Shown in pieces: positions 1-4,222 of a stretch of DNA of 6,998 bases. The stretch is from positions 1 to 6,998 of the forward strand of contig JAFLEG010000053.1 in NCBI GenBank assembly GCA_017302195.1, read 5' to 3'. Numbering within the stretch: the first letter of the stretch is position 1; every line of letters begins with the position of its first letter. A model generated the notes under the pieces. That model was not told the origin of the DNA and made no database searches. It worked only from the letters and a program-made list of their open reading frames with translations. The DNA comes from Verrucomicrobiota bacterium (lineage in GTDB: Bacteria > Verrucomicrobiota > Verrucomicrobiia > Limisphaerales > UBA9464). The translations under genes and the position numbers were made by a program.

Positions 1-440
1 GCCGGCCCCCCGCGCTCCGCGGTGAACAGTTCATCGCAAAACGGGTCGAGTATGACCCCGGCCACCGTGGCATAGCCGTCGGCGTATCCGGCGGTCCTGG
101 GCGTCTCGCGGACCTGCAGGGCGATGCTCACCGCGGCATGCGGAATGCCGTGGGCGAAGTTCACCGTGCCGTCAATGGGATCCACCACCCAGCGGCCTGG
201 GGCGCGGGTGGCCTCCTCGTGGGAGGCTTCCTCGCCCAGCACTGGAATCTCCGGATGCGCCGCCGCCAGCACCCGGGTGATCACCCGCTGGCAGCGCACG
301 TCGAGCTCCAGCTTGATGTCATGCTGCGTGGCGTCGTTGACGCGCTTGACCCGGTGACGATGCAGCGCCATCAGCCGCCCCGCGGCCTGCGCGGCGAGGA
401 TGGCGGATTCCAGGGCCTTCTTCAGTTCTGACGGGGACAT
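1..440 (-). CDS. Inositol monophosphatase family protein (SuhB-like), N-terminal part; C-terminus beyond left edge
   Basis: The frame gives 146 complete codons and continues past the window edge, so about the first half of a family member of usual length (~260-280 aa) is present. Metal-binding signatures of the Mg2+-dependent phosphatase superfamily are visible. They are the acidic strand D41-I-K-L-E-L-D47, then G69-E70-E71, then the hallmark DPIDGTVNFAHG (residues 87-98, metal ligands D87 and D90), followed by LDPFCDELFTAERG (131-144). Family members hydrolyse myo-inositol-1-phosphate or related sugar and histidinol phosphates in the cytoplasm; the exact substrate cannot be told from this half. 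The ATG at 438-440 is chosen because an in-frame stop lies about 24 bp upstream and no other start intervenes. No Shine-Dalgarno is seen before it (the leader reads CCAATCCCCC). Compared with E. coli SuhB there is an extra stretch of about 11 residues between VSIA and the LDP segment (around residues 111-123). It lies downstream of the antiporter gene on the same strand, separated by the heptad repeat. Confidence 0.93.
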   Translation of the reverse strand, partial: MSPSELKKALESAILAAQAAGRLMALHRHRVKRVNDATQHDIKLELDVRCQRVITRVLAAAHPEIPVLGEEASHEEATRAPGRWVVDPIDGTVNFAHGIPHAAVSIALQVRETPRTAGYADGYATVAGVILDPFCDELFTAERGGP

Positions 441-448
441 GGGGGATT

Positions 449-518
449 GGTCGGGGATCAGTGATCAGTAAGCGGTGATCGGTGATCGGTGATCAGTCAT
501 CTGTGATCGGATGGCAGT
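449..518 (+). repeat. Degenerate 7-bp tandem repeat, left arm (consensus near GATCNGT)
   Basis: Read on the plus strand this stretch divides into ten consecutive 7-mers: GGTCGGG, GATCAGT, GATCAGT, AAGCGGT, GATCGGT, GATCGGT, GATCAGT, CATCTGT, GATCGGA, TGGCAGT. Six GATC tetramers start at 456, 463, 477, 484, 491 and 505, so every interval is 7 or 14 bp. It lies wholly between the end of the antiporter gene and the start of the phosphatase gene. The repeats at the edges are the most degenerate, as expected if the array grew by slippage and then decayed. Confidence 0.88.
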
Positions 519-537
519 TGGGCGACAGACTCATGCC

Positions 538-589
538 ACCGACCACGGATGACCGATGACTGAATACGGATCACGGATCACTGATCACC
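538..589 (-). repeat. Degenerate 7-bp tandem repeat, right arm (inverted copy of the left array)
   Basis: Read on the minus strand from 586 down to 538 this stretch divides into GATCAGT, GATCCGT, GATCCGT, ATTCAGT, CATCGGT, CATCCGT, GGTCGGT, preceded by GGT at 589-587. It has the same consensus as the left array but faces it. Aligning 474-510 with the reverse complement of 553-589 gives 30 identical positions of 37 by hand count, so the two arms can form a long imperfect stem around a loop of about 42 nt. The three GATC sites (569, 576, 583) are again 7 bp apart. It begins 9 bp past the antiporter stop codon, so it would sit at the 3' end of that transcript. Confidence 0.87.
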
Positions 590-598
590 GTCTTCTCC

Positions 599-2341
599 TC
601 ACGCCAACACCTCCGTGCGGTCCTTGAGCAGTCCATCCAGTTGGGTCTGCTTCTGCTCCAGGAGGCCGCTTTCGGCGGCCTGGATGGCTTCGCGGAGGTC
701 GGCCGATTCGCCGAGCCGGGCGATGCTGACGTAATCGGCGCCGGCGCGGCGCAGGACCGCGACATCGGCCAGCGTTTCGGCGGGGGCGATGATCTTGGCG
801 GTGGGATTGAGTTCGCGGAGGGTGCGGACCAGCTTCAGGTTCGAGACGCCCTTGAGCAGCGAATCGGGGATGGTGCACACCAGCACCTCCGCCTCCGCGA
901 TGCCGGCATGGATCAGGGTGTCCCGCTGACTGAGGTCGCCATACAGCGCCTTGATGCCGCGCCGCCGGAGTTCAGTGAGCGCGAGCGGATTGAAATCCAC
1001 GACCGCGACGTCGGGAATCAGGTTGGGCGCCGAGCGCTGGAGTTCCTCGAGCAGCGAACTGGCGGTGCGGAAGAATCCCAGCAGGAGGATGCGCGCCGCG
1101 CCATGTCCCTTGGCGGCGGCGAGCTGTTCGCGGGTCCGATGCTGCGTTTCGCCGTCGTCCAGGTCCTGGAGCCCGCAGCGCTTCAGGAAGGGAATGGTCC
1201 GGCGCACCAGTCCGTCCGAGCGCATCATGGCGAAGGACGACAGCAGGGCGAGCAGGGTGAAGGCCAGCGAGATGGCCCCGGTGTCGAGCTGCTTGAGCTG
1301 CCCCTCCTTCACGCCCAGGGCGATCAGCACCAGGGAGAACTCGCTGAGCTGGCACAGATTCACGCTGTTCAGCAGGCTCAGCCGCAGCCCGGACCGCAGC
1401 AGGTAGAGCGGGGGGAAGATGGTGAGGAAGCGGCTGGCGACGACAAAGGCCACATAGCCCAGCGCCATGAGGAACATGGGCAGGGTCGGCATCGGAATCG
1501 TCATCCCGAGACCGACAAAGAACAGGGTGACAAAGAAGTCCCGGAGGCTGGTGACCTTGGCGGTCACGTCCAGGGCGTAGGGGAAGGTGGACAGCGCCAC
1601 ACCCGCCACCAGGGCACCCATCTCGCGGGAGAGCCCCACCGAGGCCGCCGCCTGGCCCACCGAGAAACACCAGGCGAGCGCGCCCACCAGGACCAGTTCG
1701 GGCAGGCGGGCCACATGACGAAACAGCGGCGGCAGGACGTAGCGGCTGAGCGCCATGGCGGCGGCGACCAGGGAGATCACCTTGAGGATGGAGATCACCA
1801 CCGCGCCCAGCTTCAGATGGTCGAGGCTGGGCTGAACCGCCAGGAAGAGAATGACCGCAAGGTCCTGGAGGACCAGCACGCCCAGCGTGATGCGGCCGGC
1901 GGTGGTGTCGAGTTCCCGCTTGTCGTACAGGATCTTCACCACGATGACCGTGCTGCTCAGGGCGCAGGCCACGCCCAGATACAGGGCATCCCATCCCTGT
2001 CCCGGCCCCAGAGGCAGGCCGATCAGCCGCGCCAGGGCCACCCCCAGCACCGTGCCTCCCACGATCTGGACCAGGGCGGTGACGGTGATGGAGCGTCCGG
2101 CGGCCGCGATCTTCTTCAGGTCAATCTCCAGCCCGATCATGAACAGCAGGAAGATCAGCCCCAGCTCCGAGATGATATCAATGGCCTCCTGGTGGACGAC
2201 GTACTTGAGCCCGCGGGGCCCGATCAGAAAACCGCCCACCAGATACGCCAGCAGCACCGGCTGGCGCAGCCACTGGGCGGCGACGCCCAGCAGCCACGCC
2301 GTGGCGATGCAGAGGGAGATGTCGCGGATCAGATCGTGCAC
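599..2341 (-). CDS. KefB/KefC-type monovalent cation:proton antiporter (CPA2 family) with C-terminal RCK-like domain
   Basis: The predicted protein is 580 aa. Residues ~5-375 are a hydrophobic Na+/H+ exchanger domain with many membrane helices. Recognisable family segments are LLAYLVGGFLIGPRGL (30-45), FLLFMIGLEIDL (64-75), CALSSTVIVVKIL (126-138) and VLQDLAVI (157-164), whose D160 is the conserved membrane acid. Residues ~416-540 form a cytoplasmic TrkA-N/RCK-like Rossmann domain (ILLLGF, VAVVDFN, YGDLSQRDTL, AGADYVSI). Residues ~545-576 look like a short coiled coil. Related proteins exchange K+ or Na+ for H+ across the inner membrane. The GTG at 2339-2341 is chosen because the exchanger domain begins right after it (ISLCIATAW). 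The frame stays open far upstream, but that extension is Arg/Pro-rich and would overlap tsaE. No clear Shine-Dalgarno is seen. Oddity: the glycine-rich loop reads GFFRTA (422-427) in place of GxGxxG, so nucleotide binding may be altered. Glutathione gating as in E. coli KefC is not supported by anything visible. Confidence 0.93.
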   Translation of the reverse strand: MHDLIRDISLCIATAWLLGVAAQWLRQPVLLAYLVGGFLIGPRGLKYVVHQEAIDIISELGLIFLLFMIGLEIDLKKIAAAGRSITVTALVQIVGGTVLGVALARLIGLPLGPGQGWDALYLGVACALSSTVIVVKILYDKRELDTTAGRITLGVLVLQDLAVILFLAVQPSLDHLKLGAVVISILKVISLVAAAMALSRYVLPPLFRHVARLPELVLVGALAWCFSVGQAAASVGLSREMGALVAGVALSTFPYALDVTAKVTSLRDFFVTLFFVGLGMTIPMPTLPMFLMALGYVAFVVASRFLTIFPPLYLLRSGLRLSLLNSVNLCQLSEFSLVLIALGVKEGQLKQLDTGAISLAFTLLALLSSFAMMRSDGLVRRTIPFLKRCGLQDLDDGETQHRTREQLAAAKGHGAARILLLGFFRTASSLLEELQRSAPNLIPDVAVVDFNPLALTELRRRGIKALYGDLSQRDTLIHAGIAEAEVLVCTIPDSLLKGVSNLKLVRTLRELNPTAKIIAPAETLADVAVLRRAGADYVSIARLGESADLREAIQAAESGLLEQKQTQLDGLLKDRTEVLA

Positions 2342-2519
2342 GGACTTAGCGGAGGGTATCGGCGCAGGGCCATCCGGGGGAAGCCGCAGCTTTGGAAGCG
2401 CAGCCTTTTGTTGGCGACGGGCAGTCGCCGGTCGGCAGGGATGTCGCCGGTGACGCGCGGCGCGTTGCCGGTTCCACGCGCTTTCCTCCCCGGGGACTTC
2501 GCCGCATGCTCGCCGGACG
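2342..2519. promoter_or_regulatory. Divergent intergenic region between the antiporter and tsaE
   Basis: These 178 bp separate two divergently transcribed genes and must hold both 5' leaders and, presumably, both promoters. I could not find a convincing -35/-10 pair on either strand. The region contains a perfect 6-bp inverted repeat, GGCGAC/GTCGCC, at 2413-2429 with a 5-nt GGGCA loop. It also has two copies of TCGCCGGT, at 2425-2432 and 2444-2451. These may be an operator or only GC-rich chance matches. The promoter role is inferred from gene orientation alone. Confidence 0.4.
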
Positions 2520-2945
2520 ATGCCAGTGGTGATTACGCGGTCGGTCGGGGAAACCGAGGCCTTGGGGGAGTCGCTCGCCCGGTCGGCCCGTGCCGGGGAT
2601 GTCTTCGGTCTCGCCGGCGATCTGGGGGCGGGCAAGACGGCCTTTGCCCGAGGGTTTGCGCGGGGCCTCGGATGTCCCGGCAGGGTCCACTCGCCCACCT
2701 TCTCGCTGGTCAACGAGCATGCCGGCGGCCGGTATCCGCTGTTTCACCTCGACCTGTATCGCCTCGACACCCTGGCGGCTGTCGAGGGAGCCGGGCTGGC
2801 CGAGTATCTGGAACACCCCAACGGGGTGAGTCTGGTGGAATGGATCGAGCGTTGGACGGGGTCCGGCCGGCGGGTCCGGCGGGTGACCTTTCGCGTGCTG
2901 GATGAGGAGTCCCGGGAGATCACCCATGACATTGCTGGCGCTTGA
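2520..2945 (+). CDS. tsaE: tRNA threonylcarbamoyladenosine biosynthesis ATPase TsaE
   Basis: The protein is 141 aa, close to the usual TsaE length (~150). It is a cytoplasmic P-loop ATPase that works with TsaB and TsaD in transferring the threonylcarbamoyl group to A37 of ANN-decoding tRNAs. Visible signatures are the Walker A loop GDLGAGKT (33-40), HSPTFSLVNEH (57-67), HLDLYRLD (76-83) and the Walker-B-like LVEWIER (105-111). The ATG at 2520 is the first in frame before the conserved core and gives a normal N-terminus; no Shine-Dalgarno precedes it. Its stop overlaps the start of tsaB by 20 bp, which indicates translational coupling. It is probably the first gene of a tsaE-tsaB(-apaG) transcript. 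Confidence 0.95.
   Translation: MPVVITRSVGETEALGESLARSARAGDVFGLAGDLGAGKTAFARGFARGLGCPGRVHSPTFSLVNEHAGGRYPLFHLDLYRLDTLAAVEGAGLAEYLEHPNGVSLVEWIERWTGSGRRVRRVTFRVLDEESREITHDIAGA
2914..2918 (+). promoter_or_regulatory. Shine-Dalgarno-like GGGAG before tsaB
   Basis: GGGAG ends 7 nt before the ATG at 2926 and lies inside the 3' end of tsaE. It is the only well-placed purine-rich ribosome site I could find before any start in this window. It supports the internal ATG at 2926 over the upstream in-frame ATG at 2902, which would add eight residues (MRSPGRSP) unlike any TsaB N-terminus. Confidence 0.6.
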
Positions 2946-3558
2946 GCTCTCCTCCGATCGCCGCAGCGTGGCGGTGCGTTCGGCGGGCGGGGACATCACG
3001 GAAGTGGTGCATCAGGGCACCCGCGGGACGCCGCTGTTCGCCATGATCCAGGAGGCGCTGGACCGGGCCGGCGTGGCGCGGGGGGATGTCGGCGCGCTGG
3101 CGGTGGGCCTTGGACCGGGCAGTTACACCGGGATTCGTCTGGCCCTCTCGGTGGCCCAGGGATGGCAGTTGGCCGCCGGGATTCCGGTAATCGGGGTGGG
3201 CAGTCTGGAGGTGATGGCCGCCGTGGCGCCTGAGGATGTGGAACTCCTGCTGGCTGTGGATTCCCAACGGGACGAGTTTGCCGTGGTGGAGGCGCTGGGA
3301 CGCAGGCTTTGTGGTGTCCTACGTCTGATGCCAAGGCGGATGCTGGAGCAGGCCATGGCCGAGGGGGGCCGGGTCGCGGGTCCGGACCTGCCACCGGCAT
3401 GGTCGGGCGCCCGGGGGATTTATCCCACCGCTGCGGCCCTGGCGCAGTTGGCGCACGGGCGGCCAGGCGGGGCCGCCGAGCAGTTGACCCCGGTCTATCT
3501 TCGGGAAACCGCATTCGTCAAAGCCGGCGGGCTGGCCAGGGCGCCCGGGGGGGATTGA
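2926..3558 (+). CDS. tsaB: tRNA threonylcarbamoyladenosine biosynthesis protein TsaB
   Basis: The protein is 210 aa (E. coli TsaB is 231 aa). It has the ASKHA-fold N-terminus LLALELSSDRRSVAV (3-17, the usual position of LaIDTS) and the family hallmark GLGPGSYTGIRLAL (61-74). DSQRDEFAV (112-120) sits where DxRRxEVY is usual, and the C-terminal PVYLRET (189-195) is the usual PxYLR. TsaB is the non-catalytic paralogue of TsaD and forms the TsaB-TsaD-TsaE complex for tRNA t6A37 synthesis in the cytoplasm. The histidine-containing stretch usual after strand 3 is replaced by GTPLFAMIQEAL (34-45). The start at 2926 is supported by homology and a GGGAG site, and the gene overlaps tsaE by 20 bp. The tail GGLARAPGGD is low-complexity. 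There is no fused or adjacent rimI, which often follows tsaB elsewhere. Confidence 0.94.
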   Translation: MTLLALELSSDRRSVAVRSAGGDITEVVHQGTRGTPLFAMIQEALDRAGVARGDVGALAVGLGPGSYTGIRLALSVAQGWQLAAGIPVIGVGSLEVMAAVAPEDVELLLAVDSQRDEFAVVEALGRRLCGVLRLMPRRMLEQAMAEGGRVAGPDLPPAWSGARGIYPTAAALAQLAHGRPGGAAEQLTPVYLRETAFVKAGGLARAPGGD

Positions 3559-3641
3559 GCCAGGCGGCTGCCGGATCAGGCCAGCCTCACCGCCTCATGC
3601 CGGCTTGTGATTCCCGGGCCCTCGCCCTATCGTCCCCAAAC
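3559..3641. other. Short intergenic gap between tsaB and apaG
   Basis: These 83 bp contain no recognisable promoter, Shine-Dalgarno or T-tailed hairpin. The only potential pairing is a weak 5-bp GCCGG/CCGGC with a loop of nearly 30 nt. Without a terminator, apaG could be cotranscribed with tsaE-tsaB. An in-frame ATG at about 3597 would extend ApaG by 15 residues (MPACDSRALALSSPN), but that stretch does not resemble an ApaG N-terminus. Confidence 0.4.
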
Positions 3642-4043
3642 ATGAACGTGTTGGCGCCGCCGGTGGAGTTGACGGGATTGAGCGTCTCGCTCGACCGACT
3701 CGTGTATCACCGCCTGCCACCGGAGAAGAGCCATGGACGCCCCCATGCCTTTGTGTACTTCCTCACCATCCGCAACGGCAGCGACACGACCGTGACGATC
3801 CGGGGCCGGAAGTGGGTGGTGACTCATGAGGATGGCGGGCAGGTGGTGGTCGAGGGGGACGGCGTGGTGGGGCAGCATCCGGTCATTCCGCCGGGACGCT
3901 CTTTCAGCTACAACAGCTTTCACACCATTTCCGGACAGGCCGCCTGCGCCGAGGGCGCCTTCTTGGCGGTGGACGACTCGGGGCGGGCCGTCATGACCCG
4001 CATCCGGCCGTTTCGGCTCCAGGTGCCCGCGGGGGAATGCTGA
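3642..4043 (+). CDS. apaG: ApaG domain protein (DUF525)
   Basis: The protein is 133 aa (E. coli ApaG is 125 aa). It is a single beta-sandwich domain with the family pattern: AFVYFLTIRNGSDTTVTIRG (36-55), RKWVVTHEDG (56-65), GDGVVGQHPVIPPG (72-85) and FSYNSFHTISG (88-98). In E. coli, apaG lies with ksgA and apaH, and loss in Salmonella affects Co2+ resistance and Mg2+ efflux. The molecular role is not settled, and eukaryotic F-box and PDIP38 proteins use the fold for protein contacts. In place of the usual G-T-M-x-G segment this protein reads GQAACAEGAF (98-107). The ATG at 3642 begins the conserved domain at the normal distance, without a Shine-Dalgarno. Its position after tsaE-tsaB may mean cotranscription, but a functional link is not shown. 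Confidence 0.92.
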   Translation: MNVLAPPVELTGLSVSLDRLVYHRLPPEKSHGRPHAFVYFLTIRNGSDTTVTIRGRKWVVTHEDGGQVVVEGDGVVGQHPVIPPGRSFSYNSFHTISGQAACAEGAFLAVDDSGRAVMTRIRPFRLQVPAGEC

Positions 4044-4222
4044 GCGGGTCCTCCGGTGCCTCGTCCACAGCAACCGGCCTGCCTCGCTTGTCGGGTTGAC
4101 GGTTGAAATCCATCCCGCGCTGGGTTTCCTTCCTCCGTCCGTTTTCCGCAGCACCTGCTCGCCGTCCGAGGGACGGTTGAAGGCTGCCCAAACAGCTCGG
4201 CACACGCCGCATCTCCAATCCA
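4044..4222. other. Intergenic region apaG to exported protein: small hairpin and a duplicated 10-mer
   Basis: These 179 bp hold no plausible gene. There is a perfect CCGTCC/GGACGG inverted repeat at 4162-4176 with a 3-nt GAG loop and no T-run after it. GACGGTTGAA occurs twice, at 4098-4107 and 4172-4181, with starts 74 bp apart. A TTGAC at 4096-4100 resembles a sigma-70 -35 box, but no acceptable -10 follows at 16-18 bp. The region should contain the end of the tsa/apaG transcript and the promoter of the next gene, but I cannot place either. Confidence 0.4.
4162..4176 (+). other. 6-bp perfect inverted repeat, possible terminator or 5' UTR hairpin
   Basis: The stem CCGTCC/GGACGG closes over the loop GAG, and a G-T wobble could add one pair. 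It lies 119 bp after the apaG stop and 47 bp before the next start. No T-tract follows, so it is not a classical intrinsic terminator. It may be a chance GC-rich palindrome. Confidence 0.25.

Noticed and set aside
138..431. 97-codon plus-strand frame opposite the phosphatase
   Set aside because: The minus strand here encodes DPIDGTVNFAHG and other phosphatase motifs; the plus-strand product has none.
449..589. CRISPR array as an explanation of the heptad repeat
   Set aside because: Units are 7 bp, contiguous and degenerate, with no spacers and no cas genes nearby.
2342..2713. Longer antiporter start at 2713 adding 124 residues
   Set aside because: The extension is Arg/Pro/Ala-rich, lacks resemblance to Kef proteins, would lie antisense over tsaE, and the exchanger domain begins directly after the GTG at 2341.
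641..2905. 754-codon open frame on the plus strand, opposite the antiporter gene
   Set aside because: It is antisense to a clear membrane transporter with recognisable motifs. Its translation is a Gln/Gly/His/Glu-rich string without hydrophobic segments or family motifs, as expected from GC-rich codons read backwards, and it also runs through tsaE in a different frame.
2346..2999. 217-codon minus-strand frame opposite tsaE
   Set aside because: It is a shadow of tsaE and the start of tsaB, both of which are recognised by strong motifs; the shadow has no domain.
3309..3641. N-terminal extension of ApaG back to 3309 inside tsaB
   Set aside because: The extension is tsaB read in another frame, and ApaG proteins of normal length begin near residue 1 as placed at 3642.
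4096..4124. Sigma-70 promoter with TTGAC at 4096
   Set aside because: At 16-18 bp spacing the sequence is GC-rich and does not resemble a -10 box, so I could not support a promoter.
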